The notes beneath the pieces were generated by a model that did no database searches, was not told the DNA's origin, and saw only the letters and a program-made list of their open reading frames with translations. A DNA stretch of 64,000 nt from positions 3,936,106 to 4,000,105 of the forward strand of contig CM030933.1 of assembly GCA_018136815.1 (NCBI GenBank), written 5' to 3'. This DNA is from Isochrysis galbana. Its lineage: Eukaryota; Haptophyta; Isochrysidales; Isochrysidaceae. Both the position numbers and the translations under genes were made by a program. Below, in pieces: positions 54,401-64,000 of this stretch. How positions within the stretch are numbered: the stretch's first letter is position 1; each line of letters begins with the position of its first letter.

Positions 54401-56371
54401 GTCACCGGTGGTCCAGCCTCGCGCCTCATGCGATGGGTCCTAAAGCTAGCCGAATATAGATTCGACGTCGTGCACAAACCTGGAGTCACTCACTGGGACG
54501 CCGACGGCTTATCCCGCTTAGTTGCTCTCGAGCCTGATCACGATCCTCTCCATCTCGAGGAGAGTGACGCCCATTCTTTCGATTCTTCTGAAATTCACGA
54601 CATAGTCGCCGCCGCGGTTACTTCATCCACCCTCACCGCTCGCCGCCAACAAGCAAGCGATAGGCTCGCTCGTCAAGCATCGGAATCTTCGGAGTCGATT
54701 ACCTCCTCGTATCTCGATGTGGGCGTGCCTCATGCCGACGAATTACGTCAAGCGCTCTCTACCGACGATCTCGCCAGCTCGATCCTTTCTGAAGTCGAGT
54801 CGATCCTTCCGAAAGCTTCCTCTTCGATTGACTCTAGCTCGTCGTCGAAGAAAAGTTCCCGATTCCTCCTTCGCGATGGCCTACTCTACTACCGCTCCTC
54901 AGAAGCGGAAGAGGCTCCTCTTCGTTTGTACATTCCGGAGTCCCTTCGTGACACGTACCTCCGCGCCTACCATGACCACCTTGGTCACCCAGGTGCGACA
55001 AGGACGTCTACCCTACTTCGTACTCGAGTGTACTGGCCTGGCATGTCCGCCTCTGTATCGGAATACGTTCGAGAGTGCCACGAATGCACTCTTGGCAAAC
55101 CGTTACCGCGACCGCTCGCCCATCCATCCGGTCTTTCCATCGGATCTTATCCTTTCGACGTCGTCTATTGCGATATTCTTTCGATGGCGCCCACTCACGA
55201 TTTCGTATCCGGCCGCTCCGGTTTTGACAAGCTGATTGTTTTCGTCGATTCTCTCTCTCGTTGGATTGAAGCTGAGCCTTGCAACGGTAACCCCTCGTCC
55301 TCGAAATGTCTAGACGTCTTCATGCGTCTCATCGTATCTCGTTATGGAGTCCCTCGCCAACTTCGAACCGACGCCGGCTCGAATCTTTGCTCTCGATTAG
55401 TGGACCTAATTCTCAAAGCGACCGGCACGGACTTGAGCACTACTGAAGCCTATCGCCACGAAGGCGTAGGGCTAGTAGAAAGAGCTCAACAAACTCTCCT
55501 CACGATGACTCGAGTCTCCAATGAAGGCGGCGCCCATTGGGTCGACCACCTTCCGTTTCTTCTCATGTCTATGCGAGCGACCGCCGGTCGCGTCGTACCC
55601 AAGTCACCCGCGGCTATCTTGTTTGGTCGGGAGCTTCGTCTTCCAGCTCAACTTGCTGACCCTGCTCCTGTTCTTGAGTTGCTTCCATCTAGGCCTCCGT
55701 CCGATGCCGTCACTTACGCCACCGAGCTCAATAAGAAGCTTCTCGAGTCGTGGCGTTCCGCCCTCGAAAGTACTCAAGAAGCCCAACGTGAATCGATGCG
55801 CTCCGCCTCTCAAAAGTCTAAACTCGGTGTTACCTTCAAACAAGGAGACAGAGTTTGTCGTCGAATCCCTGGCCACGCCAACAAACTTCAATACCTCTAC
55901 TCCGGTCCTTACCGAGTGGAAGAAGCCATCTCGGCCACTCGATACCGTCTACGCGATCTCGAAAATCGTCAAGTCAAGGATGAAGTTCACATTTCCAATC
56001 TTCGTCCGTACTTTACCGTCACCGATTCGTCTCCGCTCGCTGGAGATGAGTATTTGGTCGAAGAGTTACTCGATCGCAAGGGCGATGGAGTTTCATTCAA
56101 GTATCTCGTCAAATGGCGCGGCTATCCTCGTTCTGAAGCTACTTGGGAGTCTCGAATTGAGTTGCTTCGGCGTTGTGCTGATCTAGTTGAGTCGTACGAC
56201 ACCACTTTCGACCGCCGTCCGGTTCAACCCCAAGCTCACTCCGCTGTAGACTCCTCTTCAAGTCCAAGTTCAAGTCCCCAGTCTAATCAAGTTCCACGTC
56301 GAGTTCAAGAGTCAAATCGTATTCCTCCTGATCTGCCTTCAAGTCGTACCCGTTCTCGTTCACGTTCGTAG
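51473..56371 (+). CDS. Ty3/gypsy Pol polyprotein with C-terminal chromodomain
   Basis: Open frame of 1632 codons. In order: N-terminal region of unknown role (1-190), aspartic protease with LADTGAGPSVV (about 204), reverse transcriptase with FCVDYRDVNSKL (about 622) and the catalytic YLDD of MPYLDDVG (about 728), RNase H with KTDGASKLGIAGVL (about 893) and YYGRSLSPAERHWTVTEIEL, integrase with H2C2 finger (HDHLGHPG..CHECTLGK, about 1166-1205) and DDE core (YCDILSM, RTDAGSN, VERAQQ; about 1233, 1299, 1334), GPYRVEEAISATRY linker, and a chromodomain (EYLVEELLDRKGDGVSFKYL, VKWRGYPRSEATWESRIELL; about 1524-1565), then a basic tail. Chromodomains steer insertion to marked chromatin. The frame starts by a GTG that overlaps the methyltransferase stop, so expression probably needs a -1 frameshift or reinitiation. 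Confidence 0.95.
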   Translation: MNGDQKWSNVTLETADEIRAQALAGRNADEESDLAAAVRAPIEFVEAKGIRAEELASLVRRPKTEAQARLEKDWEKMSDHPRHPTDKRGLGYTSPKLSPCTATNEDDPSRPSATIAAVGVPEETTTSLTTNSPEQRRWRPTPSLSDTIAHVTAHRPESVVDTLPSAYPRHCLYVRDLMVCRSGEAAGKEGVILADSALTVNSTLADTGAGPSVVTTSLLSSLPNDACVERLPQAVVTPLHGPDGLPLITRGKARIVFSVGGFLFRHTFMVIEGNPMLLLGNDFLATHAASIQLASDSADGSITLGAPSTVAPLEVNGSPSPDAPPIFRVSTSPIAVVPVSMTCAQVCPTSANPITTDFFRGPQAAENDNQLVSEPLFNTADEFAAKAPASCGSEYLLYTHEPITIPAYHRATFHVRIPLALREHEDCAMLVDRLPTRETIDSSPLVIPQVERPKSDHTIAVTVANTDPKPLHLPSFHPVASLQVRFKIHAGTYHRVGDNNSPDVIESLNEDQRKLLEAAKIDPEGRLSMPQREQVRRLLARRIAAFAIDPTNPNHTHVMEVELPLNPGAEAHRHAPSRVGREGEKIIEDEVCKMESAGIIRKSNSSWASRVVLVTKKDGSVRFCVDYRDVNSKLRLEDSPLPLTVEAIDRLSSGQGNLDSLFLCTLDLASGFWGIPIKESDKHITAFTTHRGKYEFNYLPFGVQSGPSYMCRLMDAVLGGLAWEICMPYLDDVGAWSTGVGDSLQAREESSFQQMLHRLDLVLERLIWAGLTCKMSKCVFFATSAEYLGHVVSREGLRMDPKKVEAVSKIDPTQINSIEAVRSFLGLCSYYRRFIRRFAIRAAPLTALTRKGCDVPVESQTEACRQAIEDLKQAICEEPVLAPPRDDRPFLVKTDGASKLGIAGVLAQKDDEGRERVVAYYGRSLSPAERHWTVTEIELLAALESIRNWRPYLWGRHFTLVVDHSALRWLHTMKDQVTGGPASRLMRWVLKLAEYRFDVVHKPGVTHWDADGLSRLVALEPDHDPLHLEESDAHSFDSSEIHDIVAAAVTSSTLTARRQQASDRLARQASESSESITSSYLDVGVPHADELRQALSTDDLASSILSEVESILPKASSSIDSSSSSKKSSRFLLRDGLLYYRSSEAEEAPLRLYIPESLRDTYLRAYHDHLGHPGATRTSTLLRTRVYWPGMSASVSEYVRECHECTLGKPLPRPLAHPSGLSIGSYPFDVVYCDILSMAPTHDFVSGRSGFDKLIVFVDSLSRWIEAEPCNGNPSSSKCLDVFMRLIVSRYGVPRQLRTDAGSNLCSRLVDLILKATGTDLSTTEAYRHEGVGLVERAQQTLLTMTRVSNEGGAHWVDHLPFLLMSMRATAGRVVPKSPAAILFGRELRLPAQLADPAPVLELLPSRPPSDAVTYATELNKKLLESWRSALESTQEAQRESMRSASQKSKLGVTFKQGDRVCRRIPGHANKLQYLYSGPYRVEEAISATRYRLRDLENRQVKDEVHISNLRPYFTVTDSSPLAGDEYLVEELLDRKGDGVSFKYLVKWRGYPRSEATWESRIELLRRCADLVESYDTTFDRRPVQPQAHSAVDSSSSPSSSPQSNQVPRRVQESNRIPPDLPSSRTRSRSRS

Positions 56372-56635
56372 CGCTAAGTGCTAAGTCGACCGGAAGTGGA
56401 TGATTAGCGTCGCGTCAGCGCCTGACCCAGCGCAACTGCCCGAGCAAAACTCCTGTAAAAGGGAGAACGTGGTAGGACGTGGCGTACGAAATCGGGGGCC
56501 GCCGCGCTAAGCTGCCGATTTTGTGCTCGCTTTGGATCCATGGGTTAATCCTCCTCTTCTAAGTCTCTCGTCTCGTATGGTTAAATGAACTCTCTTGGCT
56601 CGACATCGGGAGACGTCTCGATTTAAGTCGGGGGG

Positions 56636-57690
56636 TGTTGTATTCCTGCCCATCTGAAGGCTGTAGGCATGAATATTCGTGTAAGGTACGCGCTCACAAT
56701 TACAATTGAACAGTTCCCCGTGTTGCCACTGACGCACAAGACACACAGATTCGGATTCCCCATGGTCTCAAGTCCAGGTTTGCAGATTTTGGTCTCGAAA
56801 TTTGCGATTCGAATTTTGTTTTTGCTGTTACTATAATTGTTGGCTCGTTTAAGGTAATAAACCGGCATGACTTCGACTTCTCGTTCCGCAGTTGCTCTGC
56901 GAGACTCTCTCTCTCTCTCTCTCCGTCCTCCTCTCCTCGGCCGACGGAGGGAAGTTTCGTCCAAAACATTCTCCGGTCCCAGGATGTTCCGTGGGGGTCT
57001 CTCTGCGCTCCGCGAGGGAAAGGACGCGATCTCGCTCCGAGATCACCCTCGCGCCCTCCCACGCTGCCCCGCCGTGCCCTCGGTCCCTCGCCCCCCGCGG
57101 CAGGTTCTTCCTCTCGGCGTGCCATCCGTCGCCTCCGGCCGTTATATTATTCCCCCCCCCCCCGCGCGAGGTTCTTCTCCTCCGCGCGCGGTTCGTTTCC
57201 TCCGGCCGTCGTTCGTTCCCCCCCCCCGCGCGCGCTGTTTCCCCCCCCTCGCTTCGATTCCTCCCTCTCGCGATTCCTTCGATGATTGCCTCCATCTCGT
57301 CCGTTCTTCTTCGCGATTCTCGCGGAGGGGGTACCGATGTTTAACGTTAGTTTCGCCGCGTTTTCGGTGAAAGAAAGGAAGAACGAATGGCACGCGCCCC
57401 GCGTCTCGCGTCTTGTTTCGTCGCCCCTTGCTCGTCGCTTGTCTAGAAGGTCTCTCTGCACATCGCCTTCTTCCCCCCGCGCGAGTTTGGACCTCTCCTC
57501 GACCCTCCGCGTTGGCTTCAGCGGACGAGTTTTCACTTTAACGATAGTTTGAACCCTTCGTTTGCGTAGTTTTGCGCTCTCTTTCCGTATTTCTTCGCGC
57601 ATGACGAGCGATCGCGACCTCAGCCTTTGTCGCACGGGGAGGGTTTGTTTATCGTATGATTCCGGAGTGTTTACGTTAGTTTTCTGAGCC
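56636..57690 (+). repeat. 3' LTR of the chromovirus (right limit approximate)
   Basis: Starts TGTTGTATTCCTGCC right after the polypurine tract. It holds a TATA-like AAGGTAATAAACC near 56851 and several CCCCCCGCGCGAGG blocks (about 57155-57240, 57474-57484). The right end is not fixed because the 5' LTR lies in the gap. From about 57700 GAGTCC-type repeats start again, as in the chromovirus leader, so a second, partial element may follow in tandem. Confidence 0.6.
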
Positions 57691-57699
57691 CAAGGTCGT

Positions 57700-58061
57700 T
57701 GGGGTTTGGGTTTCTTGTGAGTGTTTTTGTAGCAACTTCGTCGAGTCCCACCGTGTTCCCAAGCGAGTCCCCCCGAGTTCCCGAGTCTATACCCCGAGTC
57801 AACGAGTCAATACCAGCCAAGCACGCGCCTGAGCCACCCCCAGTCGCCTGCCACCACCTCCCACAAGCCTCCTTCCACACTTCCGCGCCCTCCGTGCGTC
57901 GTGCGTCGTGCGTCGATCACCATGCCCGTAGTCACCCCCGAGGAAAGCTCCATGAGCTCCCCGCAAGAACCGCATTCCGCGCTAGCTGCCGGCGCGCCCT
58001 CGCAGGCCATCTCCAAGAGTGAGATGAGCCTTGCTCTGACAGAGGCGAGAATATTAAAAGG
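57700..58061 (+). mobile_element. Retroposon-like segment with Gag start and shared tail
   Basis: A GAGTCC-rich leader is followed by an ATG at 57921 (frame MPVVTPEESSMSSPQEPHSA, then ALAAGAPSQAISKSEMSLAL TEA). After that the shared tail GCGAGAATATTAAAAGG begins at 58045, followed by nine T and the coding DNA of the decayed hAT. So retroelement DNA was inserted into the hAT with this tail. The 5' duplication was not found. Confidence 0.45.
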
Positions 58062-58070
58062 TTTTTTTTT

Positions 58071-60022
58071 ATCTTGCATTGCCTCCATGCGCTGGCCGAT
58101 CATGAACATCCTATCATAAACTTTGCCCATGCAATACGAATTGCTGTCCATCAAACGTAAGAGTTTGACAACAGGCATAGCCACATGCAGAATGAGTGTG
58201 AGTGTTTTCCAGAACCCCTCATCATCAAGAACAATGGCCTTAACCTTCTTTCCAATGTCTGCATCCAACTCGCCATCATCGTCGCCGGTTGCCGATCGCC
58301 CCCCACACGAAAACTTATGCGCCGCATGTTCCATCGTCACCACAACTTGTTGCAACTCAATTTTCACCCGGAGCATTCGAGACATCTCACGGAATTTGCC
58401 GGCAAAGCGAGTTTGCTTTGCGCGGTACAAGCCGAATTCTTTACCATGATTTGCGGCAATGGTCTCTCGAAGCTTGGTGCGTGGCCACCTCAGCGACCCC
58501 AAAATAAAGATAAGACGTTGCCGACCTTCGAAATGACATTTGCTACTTCCGGCACTTTTGCAAAATCTTTCAACTCAAGACTGAGAACGTGTGTCCCACA
58601 ACATGTGGCGGTGAGCCACTTATAATGCTTCTCCAAGATTCTCCAAGCTGCCTTCATCGTGCTACACGTATCTGTGACGACTTGTACGAAGCTCAATCGA
58701 CCATGTTTCTCGATGCGTTGACGCATCATCTCAGCAATAAATTCAGAATTTTCTGAATCGCTACTTGCCACCTTGATTGTGCCATCAAACAACATGCACC
58801 CAGGATTGCCAAACAAGAAATTGATCAAATGATCCTTCACCACATTATCCCACCCATCGGACACAATCGTGCATGTTTTGTTGAGAATTTGTTCACGTAG
58901 CGGACCGAGCTCACGCTGCAACCTAGCCGTAGTCTGATCCAACAATACACCATGCAAATTCTTGCGTGATGGCCCCTTGTATGATGGATGTGCCCTCTTC
59001 AATGCGGCAATCATCGCCTTGAATTTAGGATGGTCAGCAATCGCAGCCGGAATATTGCAGGCATAAAATAACTCGGCGATCGCAGCATCGCACGCATCTC
59101 TTGCCGCCACATTGAAGCACAACGTTGATTGACCACCACTATTAACGAGCTTGGGCTGGACATGCTTCTCCGTGATTGCTTGCGGCCTTAAAAATGGTGA
59201 CGACGAAGCAGCCGCTGCATCCACCTGCCTCACAGCCAACTTTTGCCGCTTCTTGTCGCCCTTCGTCAACTCGTTCTTTCGCACCCTATCGAGGAGCAAA
59301 AGGAAAGATGGGTCGTTGGCTGTGCAAGGGGCTGACATGCTGCGACCTAAGAGATGGTCAACAACACGTGTGGCCCCGCCATGGCGTGAAACACCGCAGC
59401 CGATGCACTTCCAATGTGGGTTGCTGGTGTCCTCCTCATTGAGGAGCACCACACAATCCCACACTGGGTCGACACGCTTCGCTGTCACCGAGCGCTTCCG
59501 CCCTTGGCCTTGGGACGTGAGCTGACTCAGCCCAGTTGCGCGCGCAGGGAGCACATTGAAGATTGTGCTCCCCATATCATCGCGCGCGCGCGCAGGCTCT
59601 CCCTCCTCCTCAACATCACAGCGGCTTCCTCGGCCTTGCGATCCATCGAGGAGGGACGCCCATTGCAGCTGTGGTGCAGTGCCGCCCGCTGCTGCTGGTG
59701 CTGGCAGCGCGACGGCAGCGGCGGCCTCGTCGAGCCGGCTGAGCTGGCTCTCGCGAGAGTCCAGCGCGGAGCGCAAGGTTCCGTTCGAGGTGGGCTGGTA
59801 CATGCTTGTGGTGAGAGTGAGAGGTGAGGGGAGGGAGGGAGGGGCGAGGGGCGACAGCGACAGCGAGAGGGGCGACGGGGGGGGGGGGGTGCTTGTAACA
59901 TGTAACATGGGAGCCCCCCCCCGGTACTGTATTTGTTACTGTATTTGGCTGTATTTGGACGAAGGCCAAATACAGATTGTATTTACTGTATTTGGAACCC
60001 CCCTCGCTGTATTTCCCATCTA
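58071..60022 (-). pseudogene. hAT transposase, BED finger plus DUF659 part, broken
   Basis: Main minus frame 59908-58490 begins near MYQPTSNGTLRSALDSRESQ. A BED zinc finger (WKCIGCGVSRHGGATRVVDH) sits at about residues 170-200, and the DUF659 catalytic part follows (CTIVSDGWDNVVKDHLINFL, VQVVTDTCSTMKAAWRILEK, HVLSLELKDFAKVPEVANVI). A frameshift near 58500 moves the reading to the 57807-58502 frame (WPRTKLRETIAANHGKEFGL, KVYDRMFMIGQRMEAM), which is then cut at about 58070 by a retroposon. The dimerisation domain is missing. Upstream, 59915-60022 carries about seven CTGTATTTG/CAAATACAG motifs, typical subterminal hAT repeats, ending CCCATCTA. Confidence 0.75.
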
Positions 60023-60024
60023 GG

Positions 60025-60335
<311 letters not shown>

Positions 60336-60688
60336 GGTAGCATGAGCGGCATCTTCAAGAGTTTTTTTTAGCAGAGCACAGACAGACAGACAGCTACATA
60401 GCACCCGTGAGCAACTCAAAAGACGTGGGAGAAGAAGCTCCCTCCCGGTATCAACCCCTCCCCCCCCCCCCATCCTCAAGGTGCTCGCCCCCCCCCCCCC
60501 CCCCCCTTCCCTTCCCCGCCGCCGCCGCCCTCTCCCCCCCCACCCGGCCCCTTTTGAACACCCCCCTTTCTCCCCCCGCCCGCCCGGCCCCTTCCGCTCG
60601 CTCGCTCGCTCGCTCGCCCACCCCGCCCCCTTGCCTCTCTTCTCCATCTCTCTGCCGCTTCCTCTCTGTTCCCCCTCCCTCGCCCTCA

Positions 60689-63640
60689 ATGGCGCCTCGC
60701 ATGGTGCGCGCCGACACGGCAACGCTCAACGTCGGCCAGCTTATCGGCCGTGGTTCCTATGGCGTCGTCCACCGCGGCCGGCTGGCCAACAAGGACGTCG
60801 CTGTCAAGATTGTGCCGCTTGATGGCACGGGTGCTGCGGCCGAGGTGCGCAAGGAGGTGCGTTTCATGCGCACCGCGGCGCATGAGAACGCGGTCGCGCT
60901 CCTCGCCGAGTTCGAGTACCAGGAGAACGCCTGGCTAGTCCTGGAGCTCTGCGAGGTTGGCTCAATTGCTGACCTCCTTGTCCACCGCGGCGGCTCAACC
61001 CTTACAGAGCCGCAAGTTGCAGCAGTCTGCTCGGCGACCGCGCACGGTCTTGCTCATCTCCATGACAAGTGCAACCTTGTGCATCGTGACATCAAGGCCG
61101 GCAACCTGTTGCTTACCGCTAAGGGCGAGGTCAAGTTGGCCGACTTTGGCATCGCCCGCGCAAAGGATGGCGCCTCCAAAGGCACTACCATCGGCTCGCC
61201 CCTGTGGATGGCACCTGAGATGATTGAAGAAGGCAGGCTCGATGCAGCTGTGGATATCTGGGCGCTTGGCATCACCTTGATCGAGATGGCCGAGGGGGCA
61301 CCGCCGCTGGCCACTCTGCGCCCTCAGCATTATGCCATGTTCCGCATCGTCACTGACCCACCACCCAAACTGCAAGACCCTGGGAAGTGGTCGCATGATT
61401 TCGTCGAGACACTGGCCATGTGCTTGCGGAAGCCTTACGCAGAGCGGCCAGCGGCGCGCCAAGTCGCTGCGCTCGGCTGGTGCAGGCGTGCCAACAGTAA
61501 CGCTCTTTTGCCTCTGTGCGCCAAGGCTGCTGGTGTAGGAGCAGCAATCCCAGATGCTCCGGGTTCTGACTGTCCCTCACAGCTGCCTGCTCTCCCTTCC
61601 CTCCTCGAGGAGGAGGATGTTCCCTTGGACAATGTGCTCCCCGTCTGCCGTGTTGTCGGCCGCTCCGCCACTTGGGGCAATCACGGCGAGGCGACGGACA
61701 CTGATGGGACCGACACACAGTCCGCTCAGCTCCACGGCACAGCCAAGATGCGAGAAGACGCCGATGACACCATGACTGGTCGGCGTGGCTGCCTCATTGC
61801 TCCTTACGAAGAGGATGTCCTCATGGATGCAACCATCGAGCTGGAGAGTACCGTGAAGCTGGCCTCGCCCGCCAAACAATCGCCGCCGATGCAACGTGTT
61901 CCCACATTGGAGGTCAATTCGGGGACACTGGGCACGCTCCCACGTGGCGCTCGCCCTCTAATGTTGCCGCTCCCTTCAACGCCGCCACGCCTTGACCCGC
62001 CAACGCCAGATGCTCGTGAACGCCGGCCGATCGACCGAAAGCCCGTTGTTGGCATGGTCAGCCCCAAATGCCGTGCCTCTCTCGTACGTCCTTTGCCCGG
62101 TGGCCGCTCGGTAGTGACTCACGTACAGCCATCAACCATTGCGCCCTCCGAGATTGATGCGTTCATTGCATCCCCATGCGACTTTGTGGGATCCGCAGTG
62201 CGAGCGGGCAAATCGCACGCAGACATCGCTCGATTCATTCTGTCGTCAGGCGCCGAGGCTAAGGCACCGCTTGGTCTGCTCATCGCAACCGCTGGCGCCG
62301 AGGGCGGAGCTATCCTTGACGCCACGCTTTCGCAGATTGACCTCGAACCTTACTCGTTCGACGAGGCTTTGCGATATGTGCTCGACCAGTGCAAGATCCC
62401 GACCGAGCCGCGTGAGAACTTTGCTCGAGCACTGCGCGTGCTACTTACTTCATTCGGGCGCGCCTTTACCGATACCTTTCCAGGATACTTCGCCCCCCGA
62501 AACGCCAGCAGCGAGGCGGCTACCAGTCTGCACGCCGTCCACGACTCGCAGTCAGCAGTGATGCTCGCCTTGTTGTTGCTCAAGGCTCCTCGTCTAACAC
62601 TTGAGCAATTCTTGATGGAAAGTACAAGCTTGCGCACACGGGGTGAGCTCAAACGCGAGTGGCTGTATCGTTTGCACTCCGTCTCCGTCCGCAAGCCTAT
62701 CCAGCTCAACAGCTCGCGTACGCATGCCGTTCACGAGTACCACGGATGGCTCTTCAAGGAGCCGCGCTCAGGGCGCTCCAACAACTGGCGCAAACGCTGG
62801 TGCACACTTGTTGGGAGCGAGCTGCGATTGTACCGTGCCAAGGAAGAGGGCAGCGCCGACAGCATTGTGCAGCTGGCAAGCATGCAAGTGCGCTCCGGGA
62901 ACTCTGCTGCCATGCGCAACCGGAAAGAAGTGCAAGCTCGTTGTATCTTCGAGCTTTTCCCGGCCTCCTCCAACCTGAACGCGGCAGCTTTTGAGCAAGG
63001 TCTTCACCGCCGTTATGTTTTTGCCGCAGAGACGCCGGCCGAGCAGCAGGCGTGGATAAGAGCGCTGCGCAGCGCGCTTGAGAATGTCTCGCCAGTCAGC
63101 GACGTCGTGGCGGAGATTGCCGAGGAGCAGTTTGCGTGCATGGTTGCACAACGCGAGCAAGCTGCCGCGTCGCCGGCTGCCGCGTCGCCGGCTGCCGCAT
63201 CGGCAGAGCAACCTAACCAGTCTCTTGTCATTTCCTCAGTCGACGCTCAATCTGCGCGAATTGAGTCAGATGCATCTGCGACCGAGCTGATTCACTTGGA
63301 GGTTTCCGAGGCGGGGAACGCCAAATCCGAGGATGCTAAGGCGGAGCATGTCGACGTGGCTAACATTGAGCCAGAGGTAGCAAAGGAGAACGGAGTGCCA
63401 ACAATGGTCCCGCAGAGCTCTCCCGCGGTGCCATCGCTCCCTCTTGGTGAGCTTCGGAGTTTCAACAATGTTCCGGCGGGGACAGGTGGCAAGGGGTCGC
63501 TCTCGGCGCGGAGCCAAGGTGGTCTCTCGGCACGGAGCAATAAAGGCGATTCATCTTCCCGTAGTAGCAAAGGCGATCTCTCATCGCGCTTGTCGCTCTT
63601 CGGGAAGCAGCTGCAAAACTTCCTGCGAGGTGGCAACTAG
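60689..63640 (+). CDS. Ste20-like protein kinase fused to Sec7-like and PH domains
   Basis: Single exon, 983 aa from ATG 60689. Residues 12-265 form a Ste20/GCK-type kinase: P-loop GRGSYGVVHRG, VAVKIV, HRDIKAGNLLL, DFGIARAKD and GSPLWMAPEMI. Residues about 488-673 read as a Sec7 ARF-GEF fold: HADIARFILSSGAEAKAPLG, ALRYVLDQCKIPTEPRENFA with the catalytic Glu aligned in IPTEPR, and QFLMESTSLRTRGELKREWL, like a cytohesin but without the usual LNTDLHNP loop. Residues 681-800 form a PH domain (HGWLFKEPRSGRSNNWRKRW, YVFAAETPAEQQAWIRALRS). The tail is low complexity, with an Ala/Ser/Pro repeat and a basic end SSRLSLFGKQLQNFLRGGN. A frame extends to 60407 but the first ATG in a good context is used. 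Likely a signalling protein linking kinase activity with ARF-type GTPases at membranes. Confidence 0.85.
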   Translation: MAPRMVRADTATLNVGQLIGRGSYGVVHRGRLANKDVAVKIVPLDGTGAAAEVRKEVRFMRTAAHENAVALLAEFEYQENAWLVLELCEVGSIADLLVHRGGSTLTEPQVAAVCSATAHGLAHLHDKCNLVHRDIKAGNLLLTAKGEVKLADFGIARAKDGASKGTTIGSPLWMAPEMIEEGRLDAAVDIWALGITLIEMAEGAPPLATLRPQHYAMFRIVTDPPPKLQDPGKWSHDFVETLAMCLRKPYAERPAARQVAALGWCRRANSNALLPLCAKAAGVGAAIPDAPGSDCPSQLPALPSLLEEEDVPLDNVLPVCRVVGRSATWGNHGEATDTDGTDTQSAQLHGTAKMREDADDTMTGRRGCLIAPYEEDVLMDATIELESTVKLASPAKQSPPMQRVPTLEVNSGTLGTLPRGARPLMLPLPSTPPRLDPPTPDARERRPIDRKPVVGMVSPKCRASLVRPLPGGRSVVTHVQPSTIAPSEIDAFIASPCDFVGSAVRAGKSHADIARFILSSGAEAKAPLGLLIATAGAEGGAILDATLSQIDLEPYSFDEALRYVLDQCKIPTEPRENFARALRVLLTSFGRAFTDTFPGYFAPRNASSEAATSLHAVHDSQSAVMLALLLLKAPRLTLEQFLMESTSLRTRGELKREWLYRLHSVSVRKPIQLNSSRTHAVHEYHGWLFKEPRSGRSNNWRKRWCTLVGSELRLYRAKEEGSADSIVQLASMQVRSGNSAAMRNRKEVQARCIFELFPASSNLNAAAFEQGLHRRYVFAAETPAEQQAWIRALRSALENVSPVSDVVAEIAEEQFACMVAQREQAAASPAAASPAAASAEQPNQSLVISSVDAQSARIESDASATELIHLEVSEAGNAKSEDAKAEHVDVANIEPEVAKENGVPTMVPQSSPAVPSLPLGELRSFNNVPAGTGGKGSLSARSQGGLSARSNKGDSSSRSSKGDLSSRLSLFGKQLQNFLRGGN

Positions 63641-64000
63641 GGAGCATGTCATCTTCACGGCTCGGACTCTGCGCAACGGCGGGCAAGTAGATCACGGCCA
63701 CCTGGCATACGTGAGGTTTAGTGATTTTGTCGTGCCTTTCTTCAAGGGAAAGGAACAAGGGCAATTAGATTTGTAATGGCTTGAGATTCCAGCTGCAATC
63801 ATTCAGGTACATACTGCTCAATGTTTCGTCGAGGAGCGCATGGCAAAGGTGTCCTTCTGAGCTCTCAGCCGCTACGTGAAGTCACACTTTGCATTGCAAG
63901 CGAGCACAGATCGCAATCCACTCGTTCGCCCAGCGCGCCTCTCATCCTCTTCATCTACTTTCATCTATTTGGGTTATCGTGGTCGTCCAAGGTGAATGTT
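63641..64000. other. 3' flank of the kinase gene
   Basis: No gene seen. Probably 3' UTR and spacer; a plus frame to 63776 overlaps the kinase end in another reading frame and is not supported. Confidence 0.4.

Larger units (their letters stand above)
48835..56635 (+). mobile_element. Ty3/gypsy chromovirus with a DNA-methyltransferase ORF
   Basis: The internal part runs from the gap to the polypurine tract AAGTCGGGGGG at 56625-56635, after which the 3' LTR starts TGTTGTATTCC. Three frames are seen in order: a Ser/Pro/Thr-rich leader (49675-50439), a cytosine-5 methyltransferase (50436-51476) and pol (51473-56371). The first 700 bases are built from GAGTCCGAGTCC-type units. Frames overlap by 4 bases (ATGA at 50436, GTGA at 51473). 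The 5' LTR and primer-binding site are in the gap. Pol is long and without stops, so the copy is young. No typical Gag with a zinc knuckle is visible. Confidence 0.85.

Noticed and set aside
56372-56635. A further ORF (envelope-like) between pol and the LTR
   Set aside because: Only 264 bases with stops in all frames; the element has no envelope gene.

Overview
Nuclear DNA of a eukaryote, most likely a single-celled alga. The protein genes are broken by short GT-AG introns (about 90-450 nt) and the base composition is GC-rich with long homopolymer runs. The gene set (centrin, OSCA-type channel, PILS-type carrier, plant/archaeal-type D-aminoacyl-tRNA deacylase, two-component histidine kinase, Zn2Cys6-PAS regulator) is that of a protist. 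A carrier with a signal-peptide-plus-transit-like leader hints at a secondary plastid (haptophyte, cryptophyte or stramenopile), but this is inference and the species is not identified. I saw no rRNA, tRNA or CRISPR.

Layout. 1-2.1 kb: broken Ty1/copia pieces. 2.7-3.5 kb: secreted RNase T2 (-). 4.3-5.9 kb: repeats. 6.6-10.8 kb: an 11-exon mitochondrial-carrier-family gene (+). 11.5-14 kb: a small retroposon and a Gag-like LTR-element remnant (-). 14.9-17.3 kb: Zn2Cys6-PAS gene (+). 17.9-22.2 kb: a minisatellite and three full copies of a 750-bp retroposon. 22.7-27 kb: OSCA/CSC1-type channel (-). 29.6-33.3 kb: PILS-type carrier (-) and DTD2 (+), head to head. 34.2-38.4 kb: a retroelement whose CCCH-finger ORF is split by a hAT element. 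39.3-41.5 kb: centrin (-) and an unknown acidic protein (+), head to head. 42.6-46 kb: a LINE ORF2 3' part split by two nested retroposons. 47-48.6 kb: 3' half of a histidine kinase (-), cut by a 100-N assembly gap at 48735-48834. 48.8-56.6 kb: a large Ty3/gypsy chromovirus. 58-60 kb: a second hAT, decayed. 60.7-63.6 kb: a Ste20-like kinase fused to Sec7-like and PH domains (+).

Most notable. The chromovirus carries, between its upstream reading frame and pol, an ORF that reads as a phage-type cytosine-5 DNA methyltransferase. Its pol is a 1632-codon open frame ending in a chromodomain, so one mobile element combines a possible DNA-methylating enzyme with a possible chromatin-reading module.

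The second theme is a family of retroposons sharing a 3' end (GAGAATATTAAAAGG or close variants). They have target-site duplications of 13-19 bp and very different 5' parts. Several insertions can be removed on paper, leaving one copy of the duplication, and an open frame returns. Exon structures were worked out by hand from frame, family motifs and splice sites; the phases close exactly in six multi-exon models, and the incomplete histidine kinase model closes over its four visible exons.
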